A stretch of DNA of 64,000 nt from CAYGZA01 sp964354135 (GCA_964354135.1 CAYGZA010000003.1:4221-68220); one strand, 5' to 3'. Positions 9,219-19,213 are shown, numbered from the stretch's first letter. Notes: a model not told the origin generated them from the sequence alone. Program-made: numbers and translations.

Positions 9219-11177
9219 TCAGCCGGCCTCCGAGAGCGTGGTTTCGCGCTGCGATTGCCTCTGCGATTTCGCTGCCTTGGCGGAAGGCGGCGATCCCGGC
9301 TGGCCGTCCTTCCCCGCGGGGCTGCCGGCGGTCGCGGCCGCCTGCCAAGCGGGCTCGGCCGAGCCGTTCTTGCGTCCGCGGAGCCGCAGGAAGGACGTGA
9401 CGAAAATCCCCAGGCAAAGGACGAGGCTGCCGGCGTACTTCGAGAACCTGCCGGGGTCGTAGGCCACGCTCAGGACCGACGCCTCGCGGCCGTCGGGAAA
9501 TCCCTCGTAGCTCGACTGGTAGAAGGTGTACCCGCCGTGAACGAGGGGCTCGTTCATGGCGATCTCTCGCTCCTCGTCGATTCCGCGGGCGGGGTCGATC
9601 AGCCGGACCGAGCTGGCGAACGACGCTTCCCCCATGCCGCCCGGATTCAACCCCCGCTTGAAATCCAGGAGTTTCAGCGAAAAGCCCAGCGGAACGCGCT
9701 CAAACCCGAACGAGATTGCCAGCGGCCCGCGCGGCGTCTGGATCGTGCGGGAGCCGTATTCCGGGTCGTTGCGCTTCATCCATACTTCGTGGGTCGTTCC
9801 CGCGGCCTTGACTTCCACCAGCGCGGCGGCATCCTGGCCTCCGGGCCGTCCGCGGACGAGCTCGACGGGTTGGAAGGTGATTTTCCGGCGGGCGTGAGGC
9901 AGGTACTCCACCGGCAAAACGGCGAACTGGGCCGCGACCTCGATCCGATCGCCCGGCTTCACCTCACCCCGCGGCTGGTACTTGCCGTCCGCGCCCACGC
10001 GGCAGTACAGCTTGTCGTCCGGCGTTGCCAGGAACTCAACCCCGGCCGGAGCCGCCGCGGCCGGATGGTGGTACCAGAACTTGACCGGGTAGCTCTGCCC
10101 GTGGAGCCCGTCGAGACTCAAGAAAGGCATCTTGGCAAAGGCGATTTGCCGCAGGGGCTCCTTGTCGGGCAGATGAAGCCGCAGCTCCAAGAGCGGATTG
10201 GCGGGCTCGTTTCCTTGCGAGACGAAGCGGCCCCGGGCCGCCGGCTTCGCATTGGCCAGATACTCGACGATCTCGACGGAGATCTTGCTCTGGCCGACGG
10301 GCAGCTTCTTGCCCACGTTCTTGCCGACGGGGACGCGCTCGACCCGGCCTTCGTGATGGACGGAGAGGATCCCGTCCTTGTCTTCGCTGCCGGCGGGGGG
10401 CTTGAGAAAGTCGTCCAGCATCGAGGCGACGGGTGTCCGGTACAGCCTCAGCGCGATCGGGCCGATCGGCAGCTCGCCGCCGAAGGATCCGCTGGTCAGC
10501 CACTCTTCGCGAACGGTTTGCCCGTCCGGGCCGGCCAAGGCGAACTTGAGGGCCGGGCCGCCGAGCCCGCCTTCGTCGCCGATCCAGTCCTCGTCGACGC
10601 GGGCATGGCGGTAGAGTTTCAGGACTTTGAGGCCGATGCCGCCCAGCTCGCCGAAATTCAACGTTTCCCCCTCGGGCCAGTCGCTCGGTCCCGGAGTGAA
10701 GCCGAAGGAGACGGACGGCTGCCCGCGCGCCTCGCGGCCCCCCTGCCATTGGACCTCGAACTGGCTGCGATCGGTCAGGAGCATCGAGCCAACCGTCTCT
10801 CCTTCGAGGAAGGAAAGCTGGCCCGTGACCCCGGCGACGAAGGTCTGAATGGAACCGGCCAACACGACCAAGAGCCCGCCGTGCGTGATCAGGAACCCGA
10901 TGTGGCGTTTACCCCAAGGGAACCGGATCAAGGCCGCGGCCAGGATGTTCGCCCCCAGCAGGCCCAGAATCGCAATGAACCACGCGCTGTGGTAGACGTA
11001 CCACTGCGCGTAGTCCGCCCCCTTGGCGGCGTCGAGGACCGTGGCCAGCGCGAGCACCGCGGCCAGGATCACTAGCAGGAGCACCGCCAGTTGCACCGAG
11101 GCGAGCCGTTGAAACAGGGCCTTCGCGGCGGCCCGGAGTGGCGAGACCGCCTGGTCCGCGGGGGTGGGGGCTGTCAT
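9219..11177 (-). CDS. resB: Cytochrome c biogenesis protein ResB/Ccs1
   Basis: 652 aa. ATG at 11177 is preferred because a GAGG lies about 8 bases upstream and the protein then starts directly before its first membrane helix. Hydrophobic helices are at about residues 28-50, 70-90 and 98-120 (LLLVILAAVLALATVL; AWFIAILGLLGANILAAALI; GFLITHGGLLVVLAGS). A large extracytoplasmic domain follows, then a C-terminal helix (YAGSLVLCLGIFVTSFL). This is the ResB layout. ResB holds reduced apocytochrome and works with CcsA in System II. The gene sits between hemA and ccsA on the same strand, a sensible heme-synthesis plus cytochrome-assembly operon. Confidence 0.9.
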   Translation of the reverse strand: MTAPTPADQAVSPLRAAAKALFQRLASVQLAVLLLVILAAVLALATVLDAAKGADYAQWYVYHSAWFIAILGLLGANILAAALIRFPWGKRHIGFLITHGGLLVVLAGSIQTFVAGVTGQLSFLEGETVGSMLLTDRSQFEVQWQGGREARGQPSVSFGFTPGPSDWPEGETLNFGELGGIGLKVLKLYRHARVDEDWIGDEGGLGGPALKFALAGPDGQTVREEWLTSGSFGGELPIGPIALRLYRTPVASMLDDFLKPPAGSEDKDGILSVHHEGRVERVPVGKNVGKKLPVGQSKISVEIVEYLANAKPAARGRFVSQGNEPANPLLELRLHLPDKEPLRQIAFAKMPFLSLDGLHGQSYPVKFWYHHPAAAAPAGVEFLATPDDKLYCRVGADGKYQPRGEVKPGDRIEVAAQFAVLPVEYLPHARRKITFQPVELVRGRPGGQDAAALVEVKAAGTTHEVWMKRNDPEYGSRTIQTPRGPLAISFGFERVPLGFSLKLLDFKRGLNPGGMGEASFASSVRLIDPARGIDEEREIAMNEPLVHGGYTFYQSSYEGFPDGREASVLSVAYDPGRFSKYAGSLVLCLGIFVTSFLRLRGRKNGSAEPAWQAAATAGSPAGKDGQPGSPPSAKAAKSQRQSQRETTLSEAG

Positions 11178-11379
11178 GGGGATCGCCTCAAAAGGTTGCC
11201 GGCAAGCGCGGGGCAACAACGCCCCAGGATGAGCCTTGCGGAGAGAGAAATGTATTCAATGGAACCCTTTGGGGCAACACCACTTCCTGCGGTTCCGGAG
11301 CACCGCCAAAGGCCGGAAAGCAAAGGTTACCTCCCCGGTTGTCAAACCCGCGCCAGCCGCCCTCCTCCGCCACCAGCGG

Positions 11380-12651
11380 TTAATCCTTGATTTGGAAGAG
11401 CTTTGTTAATGCCTCCAAGAGCGGGCTGGGAATGCCGTGTCGCGATTCGATGCGGAGCGATTCCATGGGGGGGTGGAGAAGCTTGTTGACCAGCCGGTCG
11501 AAGGACTCGCAGATCTCGCCTCGGGCCTGAGCGTCGAGTCCCGGCAGCTTGTTGAACAGCCGCCGCAGCTCTTCTTCCTTCGGTTTTTGCCAGCCCTCAC
11601 GAAGGCGGCGAATCACCGGCCCGACAGCGCGGTGCCGGAGGTCGGCCAAGAACCGCGCGGCCTCCTGCTCGATGATCTTCAGGGCCTTGGGGAGTTCCTT
11701 GTCGCGCTCGCGGCGGTTCCGCTCGCACGCCTGCTGCAGATCGTCGACGGAATAGAGATAGACCCCCGGCCGATCGCCGATTTGCGGATCGAAATCGCGG
11801 GGAACGGCCAGGTCGAGGATGAAGAGCGGCCGCGGACCGCGCCGGCGCTCGATCGCCGCAAACTGCTCCCCGGTGACGATCGCCTCCGGGGCGCCGGTGG
11901 TGCTGACCACCAAGTCGGCCTCGGCAAGGGCCTCGGCAAGCCGGTCCCACTCCAAGGCCCGGCCGCTCCATCGCTCCGCCAGCTCCGCGGCCCGGGAAAA
12001 GCTGCGGTTGACCACCGCGATGTCGGCGGCCCCCTCGTTTTTCAGGTACCGCAGGGTCTCCTCGGCCATTTCTCCGGCGCCGATGACCAGCGTTTTCTTG
12101 TCGTCGAACCGCTCGAAGATCTGCCGGGCGAAGTCGGCCACCGCCACGCTCGGAATGCTCACCCGGCGCTGGTGGATGGCGGTCTCGTTGGCGACCCGCC
12201 GGGCGACCTTGACCGCCGCCTGGAACGCGGCGTGGGTCAGCGGCCCCGCGGTGGCCTGCTGGGTCGCCAACTGATACGCCTGTTTGACCTGCGCGAGGAT
12301 CTGCGGCTCGCCGACCACCATGCTGTCGAGGCTGCTGGCGACCAGGAACAAGTGCTGCACCGCATCGTGGCCCACCCGCTCGGAGAAATGCTCCAGCACC
12401 TCGTCCAGGTCCGCGCCGCAGCAGCGGGCGAGGAAGGCGGCGATCTGCTGCGACGTCGGGGCCCCCCCGTTGGCCGTCGCCGTGTAGAGTTCCACCCGGT
12501 TGCAGGTGGAAAGGAGGACCGATTCCACCTTGGGGAACTCGCCCCGCAGGCGATCGAGGGCGCAGCGGGCCTCGTCCGCACTGAACGCGAACCGCTCGCG
12601 AATCGAGATCGGCGCCTCGCGATGGCTGCAACCGAGGACCTGGATCGTCAT
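11380..12651 (-). CDS. hemA: Glutamyl-tRNA reductase
   Basis: 423 aa, NADPH-dependent reduction of glutamyl-tRNA to glutamate-1-semialdehyde, the first committed step of tetrapyrrole synthesis by the C5 pathway. ATG at 12651 gives the family start (MTIQVLGCSHREAPI). The catalytic cysteine lies in LLSTCNRVELY at Cys50, the VVGEPQILAQVK substrate region follows, and the NADPH-binding GAGEMAEETLRYL is near residue 185. The frame stays open about 47 codons upstream and encodes a hydrophobic stretch (SFVSLAIALGVGLFL), but no ribosome site supports an earlier start. The gene is upstream of resB-ccsA in the same direction and would feed their heme requirement. Confidence 0.95.
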   Translation of the reverse strand: MTIQVLGCSHREAPISIRERFAFSADEARCALDRLRGEFPKVESVLLSTCNRVELYTATANGGAPTSQQIAAFLARCCGADLDEVLEHFSERVGHDAVQHLFLVASSLDSMVVGEPQILAQVKQAYQLATQQATAGPLTHAAFQAAVKVARRVANETAIHQRRVSIPSVAVADFARQIFERFDDKKTLVIGAGEMAEETLRYLKNEGAADIAVVNRSFSRAAELAERWSGRALEWDRLAEALAEADLVVSTTGAPEAIVTGEQFAAIERRRGPRPLFILDLAVPRDFDPQIGDRPGVYLYSVDDLQQACERNRRERDKELPKALKIIEQEAARFLADLRHRAVGPVIRRLREGWQKPKEEELRRLFNKLPGLDAQARGEICESFDRLVNKLLHPPMESLRIESRHGIPSPLLEALTKLFQIKD

Positions 12652-13622
12652 GCGCAATGGAGCCCCTGATCGCTGGTCCCGATCCCAGGGGCGATTGCGC
12701 CCCCCAGATCGCAAGCCCTCGTGGTGCGTATTGAGAAACAACCCCACCCCCAAGGCAATCGCCAAGGACACGAAGCTTACGACGGTGAAAATAGGCTACT
12801 TTGTCACCCTGCCGGAGAACGATGGAACGGCTCGCGCCGGAGCCCGAACGCGGAATCCTCGGCCATGGGAGCGGTTCGGGGGGCGAATGATACCGAACGC
12901 ATCCCGGGGGTGTAAACGCCGATTCCGAGAACCCCCTGCTCCAAGAACCACCTCAATAGATGGCATGATACCACCATTTATGGTGTCACAAGGGAATGGT
13001 GGCTGGCAGTTCTCCGGCCAAGCGCCGGTAAGAGAGCGGAAGGAGAAGCGGGGCTGACGCGGGACCCATTCTGGAGCGGGTTCCCATGCCAAGGTAGCGA
13101 AGCGAGGCCCCGGTCTGTACGGCTCAAGCCATGGTCCCGGCAGGCGAGATGGCACCGATTGAAACCTGACCACTCGACTCATTTTTGTGGTCCAGTTGGC
13201 CTGCGGCGCGGGCCGGCTATGCCTCGTCACCCGGATTTTCGGAAGCGCAGGCACAAGCGGTGAGTTGCACGGCCAGGTTAAGTTGCGCGACAGTCAACCC
13301 TCCTTCCTGGGAATCAGGTTGCCGGAATTGCCGTCTGTAAGCCAGAGAGGAATTCGAGAAAGTATGAACTTAGGGCCCGGAGTTGGGCGAAAAAAACAGA
13401 CGAAGTCTTAGCTACCTCACATTAGACACTGTACCTACAGGCGATACACCACGCATCCGAGTCACGATGCGCAGTCGGCGGGGAGCCGATCATCGTTACT
13501 GAAGGAGTGACGTATCGAGCCTTGAATCGGATTTCGAGGAGTCACTGAGTTTGGCTTGGTTTCCCGCGCCGACTCAATCGTCGACGGCTATCACTGCCCA
13601 CAGACGCAAGGAGGGTAAGACC
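12652..13622. other. Long divergent intergenic region, ~970 bp
   Basis: This separates hemA (minus) from the 14-heme cytochrome gene (plus) and must hold both promoters. The open frames here show no protein family I recognise, and no tRNA or clear hairpin is visible. Its last part carries AGGAGGG (starting at 13607) before the GTG at 13623. Confidence 0.4.
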
Positions 13623-15152
13623 GTGCGCAGCTTCACGCACATCAGGAGCCCAAGAGCGGTTTCGATCCTAGGGCTCGTCATCGTCGGGTTGTTTTCGTTG
13701 GGGAATGCCGGGTGCAGATCACCCCACGAGCCCACCCGCCGGACGGACCCGCACCTGGGCGACGGCTCGCCCCGGCCAAACGCTTTCTTTCATCAAGTCT
13801 CTTACGAAGCGGTGAGCGCTTCGGTGCCGAAGATCGAGGGCGCTCAGCCGGTCAACGACGACGAGCTTTGCCTGCCTTGCCACGAGGCCTACGCCAAGTC
13901 GTTTGCCAACAATGTGCATCGCGGAGACGGCTGCGAATCGTGTCACGGGCCGGCGAGCCGCCACCTGGAGACCCGCGGCAAGGAGCCGGGACTGATCGTC
14001 AGCTTCAAGACCGGCGACCCGATCGTGGCGGCGGAAATGTGCCTGAAGTGTCATGAGGAGGATCAGTGCGCTCCGGGCGCCCAGTGGCGCACGTCGCGGC
14101 ACGCGTACTGCCGGGTCACTTGCACGGATTGCCACCGGGGCCACTACAACGTGCCTCCGGGGACGCCGGCGACCACGGAACCCGCGGAGACCTCGGCACG
14201 CCCGGCCGATCCGCCGACCCCGCCCGTCGTACCCACCTCCTATCAGAAACAGGCCGCAGGCAAGGAGCCCGCCAAGGGCTATGCCAAGGATTCCACGATG
14301 GGCGGGAAGCTGCCCTCGCTCAAGGGGACTACGGACAACATGGGCGCGGTGGCGCCGGGGACCTGCTACCGCTGCCACGAGGACTTCATGGAGTTTCAAG
14401 AGGTCGCGGGACCGCACCAGATTTGCGGGCCCAACGGCTTCAACTGCACGACCTGCCACGATCCTCACGGGCAGATCATCGAGCACACGCGGAAGGCCCT
14501 GTGCCTGGAGTGCCACGGCGACGGGTCGCCGACGATGGCTTGGCACTCCTCAACCCACGAGTACGCAGGCGTGGCTTGCACCGACTGCCACAATCCGCAC
14601 CCGAGGACCCAGGTGCAGCGGTTCGTGAACATCAGTCACACCAACGTCACCCGGCCGAAGCGGATGCAGATGTCGGTCCAGGAGCCGGAGACGTGCTACA
14701 AGTGCCACGCGAAGGTCTTCGGGCTCAACTCCCTGCCGTCGCACCATCCGATCAAGGAAGGGAAGATGACCTGCTCCGATTGCCATGACGCCCACGGGCA
14801 ACTGGAGAAGAACCTGAAGGCCGAGTCAGTTAACCTGGTGTGCTACAGGTGCCATGCCGACAAGCAGGGGCCGCACGTCTACGAGCATCCGCCGGTGACG
14901 GAAAGATGCACGATTTGCCACGAGCCCCACGGGACCGTGGCCAACAACCTGCTGCGGCAGCCGGCCACGTTCCTCTGCCTGCGGTGCCATTCCGGCCACC
15001 GCGGCAGCCACGGCAGCGGGAACCGCAACAACATCGACACCCGGCCGTTCTTGCAGGGGGCGTTCTACACCGATTGCACGCAGTGCCACAGGAACGTCCA
15101 CGGCTCCGATGAGCGCGGGTCCAGCGTGACGAACGATTTCAACCGATTCTAA
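13623..15152 (+). CDS. Fourteen-heme c-type cytochrome lipoprotein
   Basis: 509 aa from GTG at 13623, which follows a good GGAGG site at 9-base spacing and starts a lipoprotein signal (VSILGLVIVGLFSLGNAGC, lipobox cysteine near residue 34). I count 14 CxxCH motifs, with proximal histidine pairs in repeated CTDCHNPH / CHDPHG units like DmsE/MtrA-type cytochromes, which usually have ten hemes. A Pro/Ala/Thr-rich linker after the fourth heme splits the protein into a 4-heme and a 10-heme part. The lipid anchor and the adjacent barrel gene suggest an outer-membrane electron conduit. The gene is 75 bp upstream of that barrel gene. Metal reductase or oxidase roles are inference. Confidence 0.85.
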   Translation: MRSFTHIRSPRAVSILGLVIVGLFSLGNAGCRSPHEPTRRTDPHLGDGSPRPNAFFHQVSYEAVSASVPKIEGAQPVNDDELCLPCHEAYAKSFANNVHRGDGCESCHGPASRHLETRGKEPGLIVSFKTGDPIVAAEMCLKCHEEDQCAPGAQWRTSRHAYCRVTCTDCHRGHYNVPPGTPATTEPAETSARPADPPTPPVVPTSYQKQAAGKEPAKGYAKDSTMGGKLPSLKGTTDNMGAVAPGTCYRCHEDFMEFQEVAGPHQICGPNGFNCTTCHDPHGQIIEHTRKALCLECHGDGSPTMAWHSSTHEYAGVACTDCHNPHPRTQVQRFVNISHTNVTRPKRMQMSVQEPETCYKCHAKVFGLNSLPSHHPIKEGKMTCSDCHDAHGQLEKNLKAESVNLVCYRCHADKQGPHVYEHPPVTERCTICHEPHGTVANNLLRQPATFLCLRCHSGHRGSHGSGNRNNIDTRPFLQGAFYTDCTQCHRNVHGSDERGSSVTNDFNRF

Positions 15153-15227
15153 CGCGGGATGTCTTGAGAACCCACGCGAGGCCCCGCCGGGCCTCGCCAA
15201 CCATAGATCAGTCACAGGGGAGCCATC

Positions 15228-17600
15228 ATGACGCGGAGGTCCTACGCACTCGCCGCGGCGGCGCTCTTCACGCTGCTGCCTTTGAGCCTGCCGGGAGCTG
15301 ACGTTGACGAAGCCGCCGCACCACTGCCGCCGGGAGGCGCCAAAGCGGAGCCCAAGGCGGTCGCACCCGGCGCGGCCTTGGCCAACGAGAACGCCGGCGA
15401 CGAGGTCGGGTTCTCGCCGGGCATCCGCAACGTCAACGGCCGCTTCGGCTGGTGGATCATGGACTCGCGGGGAAGCCCCACCAAGATCGGCGAGTTTCAG
15501 GAGCTCGACTCGGCGGCCTTCTGGGACGTGGACGGCCTGTTGAGCAGCGGCCATCGGACCGTCGACTTCGCCGCGACGGGCACGGACGAGGAGGGGACCC
15601 AAGGGCGGCTCTATTATTTCGGTCCGAAACTGTCGGTCAAGGCCGACTACGAGCGATTCCTGCGCCGATTGGACCGCCGAGGAATCGAGGTTCCCGGGCC
15701 TGCGCCCTTCGGGGGCACGATCTTTGAGAATTTCAATCCGACTTCCGGTGTCGGCGCGTCGCAGCAGGTGCTCAACAGCGACGTGCTGAACCCCGGCCAG
15801 GACTATGCCATTCGCGTGCAGGAATTCAGCGCGCGATTCAAGGGTCCCATCGGAGAGAACCTGAAGTGGCGGCTGAACGTCTGGGGAATCGACAAGGAGG
15901 GAGTGCGCCAGAGCACGAAGATGGCCCACTGCTTCAACGAAAGCTCCCTGACGCCGGGGCAGCCCACGGGCAGCCGCTGCCACCTCCTCGCCCAGCCGCA
16001 ACGGATCGATTGGTCGACCGTGGAAGTGGAGCCGGTCATCGAGGCCAAGCTCGGGGCGATCACGGCCGAATACTCGCGGACCATGCGGTCCTTCGAGCCG
16101 AACGACCAGGTGGTGTCGCGCCGCTACTCCAATGCGTCCCACGACGGGTGGCCCATCACGGGAGCGGACATTCCCTACGACGTCCAGGCGGAGAACTTCA
16201 CCCAGATCGACCGGCTCAAGCTGAGCGCCGATCTGAACGAGTACAACCACCTCTACGCCCTGATGTTCGTCGGCGACACCCGCAACGAGCTCCGCGACAC
16301 GCACCGCTTCTTCAACGGATTCGACCTGCGGTGGACGAACGACCGGGCCGAAAACGTGAAGTGGACGGCCTACGCCAAGAAGTTCAAGGAGGACGGCCAG
16401 TTGCCATCGACGTTCCCCGAGGCGCCGCTCGTGCAAGGGGGCGACACGATCGCCGATTACCATCAACCGGTCAGCTACGACAAGACCACCGCCGGCCTGA
16501 AAGGCCAGTGGAAGCCCTTTACCTCCGGCTGGCCGGCAGCGCGAGGGCTCGGGCTCACCGCCGGTTACGAGTATTCCACCCTCCATCGGAAGTACGCCGA
16601 TTACGAGGCCGAGGACCCGAGGTGGGTAACCTCCCTCGGCCCCCCCGTAGTCTTCGACACCTGGGAGTTTGAGCAACCGGACACGATCACGCACGCGTTC
16701 AACGTCGGAGCGTCCACGCGGTGGTCGGCCAAGTTGGAGTCCTTCCTGCGCTACAAGTACGTCAACACCGCCGATCCCATCTATGGGTTCCGCGCGACCA
16801 ACGGCGAGGCGAACACCAACCAGCCCAACCACGTGAACCTGATCGAGATCGGCGGCACCTGGATGCCGGCGGAGAACTTCCTTCTCTCGGCGACTTTCGG
16901 CATCGAATCGCGCACCCACGACTCGGAATTCGACAACCTGGGCCAGGCGTATGCCGTGTTCCACACGAACCCGCGCGAGATCAGCTTCGACGAATTCAAC
17001 TATCCGATCGTCGTGAGCGCCTGGTACGCCCCCTCGTCGAAGTGGTCGTTCAACGCCGGTTACGCCAGCTTCAGCAACTGGATCGACCAGTCGATCACGT
17101 TGGGCGATCTGTTTGGCGACAACCTCTTGAATACGGCCGGCTCGCCGGTGGTGAACCCGACTCCGCCTCCCAACTTCATAGGAGAACGCAACTACTTCGA
17201 GCCCGACGCGTTCCAGAGCCGCTGGCGGTACGGAGGTTATGCCGAAGTCATCAGCCTCGGCGCCGGCTACGCGGCGACCGAGCGCCTGAGATTAAACGGC
17301 GGCTACGAGTACACGTGGGGCCACAACCGCATCCTGTCGGCGCCTTCCCCCGCCACGGCGTTGGACCCGTCCGACACAACTGCCCCCCCGACGACCGTCG
17401 TCCCCGACTGGACGCTGCTGCCGTCGCTCTCCGACGTCATCGTAAAGACCAACCGCTTCACGGCAGGCGCAGACTACGCGTTGCGGGAACGGATCACCCT
17501 GTTCTTCCGCTACAACTTCTTCGACTACAGGGACCTGGCCGGAACGGGCAACACCGGCACGGTGCACGGGTTCCTGGGCGGCATGAGCGCGATCTTCTAG
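15228..17600 (+). CDS. Predicted outer-membrane beta-barrel, MtrB/PioB-like
   Basis: 790 aa with a signal peptide (cleavage near LPGAD), an Ala/Pro-rich spacer, then ~700 residues of alternating aromatic/polar strands (KWRLNVWGIDKEG, YNHLYALMFVGDTRNELRDT, LTAGYEYSTL, FRYNFFDYRDL). It ends in a terminal Phe (GGMSAIF), the usual barrel insertion signal. Size, strand pattern and position next to a multiheme cytochrome match MtrB/PioB porins, which sheath a decaheme cytochrome across the outer membrane. The N-terminal CxxC seen in Shewanella MtrB is absent; the only cysteines form a pair near residues 236-250. Start ATG follows AGGGGAG. Porin-cytochrome function is inferred from architecture and context. 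Confidence 0.65.
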   Translation: MTRRSYALAAAALFTLLPLSLPGADVDEAAAPLPPGGAKAEPKAVAPGAALANENAGDEVGFSPGIRNVNGRFGWWIMDSRGSPTKIGEFQELDSAAFWDVDGLLSSGHRTVDFAATGTDEEGTQGRLYYFGPKLSVKADYERFLRRLDRRGIEVPGPAPFGGTIFENFNPTSGVGASQQVLNSDVLNPGQDYAIRVQEFSARFKGPIGENLKWRLNVWGIDKEGVRQSTKMAHCFNESSLTPGQPTGSRCHLLAQPQRIDWSTVEVEPVIEAKLGAITAEYSRTMRSFEPNDQVVSRRYSNASHDGWPITGADIPYDVQAENFTQIDRLKLSADLNEYNHLYALMFVGDTRNELRDTHRFFNGFDLRWTNDRAENVKWTAYAKKFKEDGQLPSTFPEAPLVQGGDTIADYHQPVSYDKTTAGLKGQWKPFTSGWPAARGLGLTAGYEYSTLHRKYADYEAEDPRWVTSLGPPVVFDTWEFEQPDTITHAFNVGASTRWSAKLESFLRYKYVNTADPIYGFRATNGEANTNQPNHVNLIEIGGTWMPAENFLLSATFGIESRTHDSEFDNLGQAYAVFHTNPREISFDEFNYPIVVSAWYAPSSKWSFNAGYASFSNWIDQSITLGDLFGDNLLNTAGSPVVNPTPPPNFIGERNYFEPDAFQSRWRYGGYAEVISLGAGYAATERLRLNGGYEYTWGHNRILSAPSPATALDPSDTTAPPTTVVPDWTLLPSLSDVIVKTNRFTAGADYALRERITLFFRYNFFDYRDLAGTGNTGTVHGFLGGMSAIF

Positions 17601-17652
17601 ACGCGAGCGATCCGCGAGTGTGCCGCTCTTTCGGCAGACGCAGTGCGCCCGC

Positions 17653-17685
17653 AGACTTCCGAAGTCTTCGAGACTTCGGAAGTCT
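17653..17685. terminator. 15-bp palindromic hairpin between convergent genes (repeat copy 1)
   Basis: AGACTTCCGAAGTCT and its exact reverse complement are separated by TCG. The element lies between the 3' end of the barrel gene and the 3' end of the NapC-type gene. A second copy of the same palindrome is at 49631-49663, also at a convergent junction. A bidirectional terminator or REP-like element is inferred. Confidence 0.7.
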
Positions 17686-17700
17686 TATCTGCAGAAGGCG

Positions 17701-19203
17701 TCATTTCTTGGCTGCCGGAGCGGACGTCTCCACCTTGCGCTCCTTGACGGGAGCCGGCTGCTTCACGCTCGGGGCCGCGATCTTCAGCTCGCGGCAGAGT
17801 GCCGACAGCCGCTCGACCACGGCGCTGGAAAGCGTGGTGGCGTAGTGGATGTTGTGGACCCCGTTGGCCACGCGGAGGAAGGTCAGATCGTCCTGGAGCG
17901 CGTCGAGCTGGACCGCGATTGCTTTGGCCCGGTCCGGCGGGACCTGCGCCGATTTGAGCGCTTCGCGGGCCCGGGCGACGCCCGACTCCATCTCCGCCAG
18001 CGAGGCCTTCATTTCCACGTGATACGACTCGAGCCTCTGGGCCGTGGAGCGGTCGTGGCACGTGATGCACACTTCGCCGGAGGCTTTCCAGAGGACGGTC
18101 CCCGTGCGCGAGACTTCCTTGAAGCGGTGGCACGTGCGGCACTCGATGCGGACCACGAGCATACCGCCGGATTCCTTGGGGATGCTCTTGCCCCCGGTGC
18201 CGTGGAGCAGGCTCACCTGCTCGTGGTGGTGGTCGGGATGGCAGGACTGGCAGTCGGAGGCGGCATGCTCGATCTTCTGGCGGTCCAGCGAATGGTCGAT
18301 CGTGAGGTGGCAGTTCAGGCAGTCGATCTTGTGGTCCGTGACGTGGGTCTGGTGCATGAACACGTGATCGTCGATCTGCTCCAGGTCACCCTCGCGATTG
18401 TGGCAGACGAGGCAGCGCTCGCGGGGGACCTCGCCTTTGCCGCGGATCAGGTCCCCGTGGCAATTCGCGCAGTCGACGCCTCGTTCGTAGGCCAGGTCGT
18501 GGGTGAACATGACGCCGCCGCCGAGGTCGAACTCCTCGTCGGGGATCTGGTGGCAGCGGGTACACGCCCCCAGACCCTCGTTGAACAGCCCTTCCTTGAA
18601 GTGGCAGAGGAAACACGTGGAAGTGGTGACCGCCATGTGCTTGCCCTGGACGATCTGGCCGTGGCAACTGGTGCAGCGGAGCTTCTTTCCCCGCCGCAGA
18701 TCCCCGAGGTGAGGCTCGTGGTCGAAGGGAACTCCGTGGAAGTTCACCCTGCCGGAGAGCAATCGGGTCTCGTGGCAGCCGGAGCGAAGGCAGCTCTCGT
18801 CGGGGATCTCGGCGGCCGGGCGAGGGCCCTCGCTTGAGGTCACGTACTTGGCCAACTGCACCAGGCCGAGCATCTTGCCGCGGAGCTTCCCCCCAAAACC
18901 CGGCGCGAAGTGGCACTCGATGCAGGCCACGTCCTTATGGCTCGATTCCTGCCAGGACTTGTAGTAGGGCTTCATGATGTGGCAACTGTTGCAGAACACC
19001 GGGCGCGAGGTGTACCACCCGGCAGCCCCCGCCATAAGAAACAGGAGGAAAACGAAAACCCCCAAGACGGCCAGAGCGCGGAGAAGAAGTCGGCGCACGG
19101 TCGGCCAGAGCCCTGGGAGCCTTCGGCGTCGGGGTGAGTCGTCTCCGGCGGGGCCGGGCTCGGGTGAAGGCGTCTCCGGAGGCCGCCGACGTGTGTCACT
19201 CAT
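17701..19203 (-). CDS. Twelve-heme NapC/NirT-family membrane cytochrome c
   Basis: 500 aa. A Pro-rich cytoplasmic N-terminus precedes one membrane helix (LAVLGVFVFLLFLMAGAAGWY, ~residues 43-63), followed by CNSCH...CIECH as in NapC/NirT quinol dehydrogenases. There are eleven CxxCH motifs and one CX4CH (CLRSGCH), against four in classic NapC. The C-terminal ~130 residues are helical, heme-free and lysine-rich at the end. NapC-type proteins take electrons from menaquinol and pass them to periplasmic partners; Geobacter ImcH is a longer relative used in metal reduction. It starts 10 bp after the CbcL-like gene, so they form one operon. Confidence 0.85.
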   Translation of the reverse strand: MSDTRRRPPETPSPEPGPAGDDSPRRRRLPGLWPTVRRLLLRALAVLGVFVFLLFLMAGAAGWYTSRPVFCNSCHIMKPYYKSWQESSHKDVACIECHFAPGFGGKLRGKMLGLVQLAKYVTSSEGPRPAAEIPDESCLRSGCHETRLLSGRVNFHGVPFDHEPHLGDLRRGKKLRCTSCHGQIVQGKHMAVTTSTCFLCHFKEGLFNEGLGACTRCHQIPDEEFDLGGGVMFTHDLAYERGVDCANCHGDLIRGKGEVPRERCLVCHNREGDLEQIDDHVFMHQTHVTDHKIDCLNCHLTIDHSLDRQKIEHAASDCQSCHPDHHHEQVSLLHGTGGKSIPKESGGMLVVRIECRTCHRFKEVSRTGTVLWKASGEVCITCHDRSTAQRLESYHVEMKASLAEMESGVARAREALKSAQVPPDRAKAIAVQLDALQDDLTFLRVANGVHNIHYATTLSSAVVERLSALCRELKIAAPSVKQPAPVKERKVETSAPAAKK

Positions 19204-19213
19204 GGGCGCAACC

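Noticed and set aside
12652..12771. Upstream extension of hemA encoding a hydrophobic helix
   Set aside because: No ribosome site supports it and family members start at the MTIQVLGCSH-type position.
12796..13254. 152-codon open frame on the minus strand
   Set aside because: Composition is Arg/Pro-rich and no family, ribosome site or membrane pattern supports it; long chance frames are common at this GC content.
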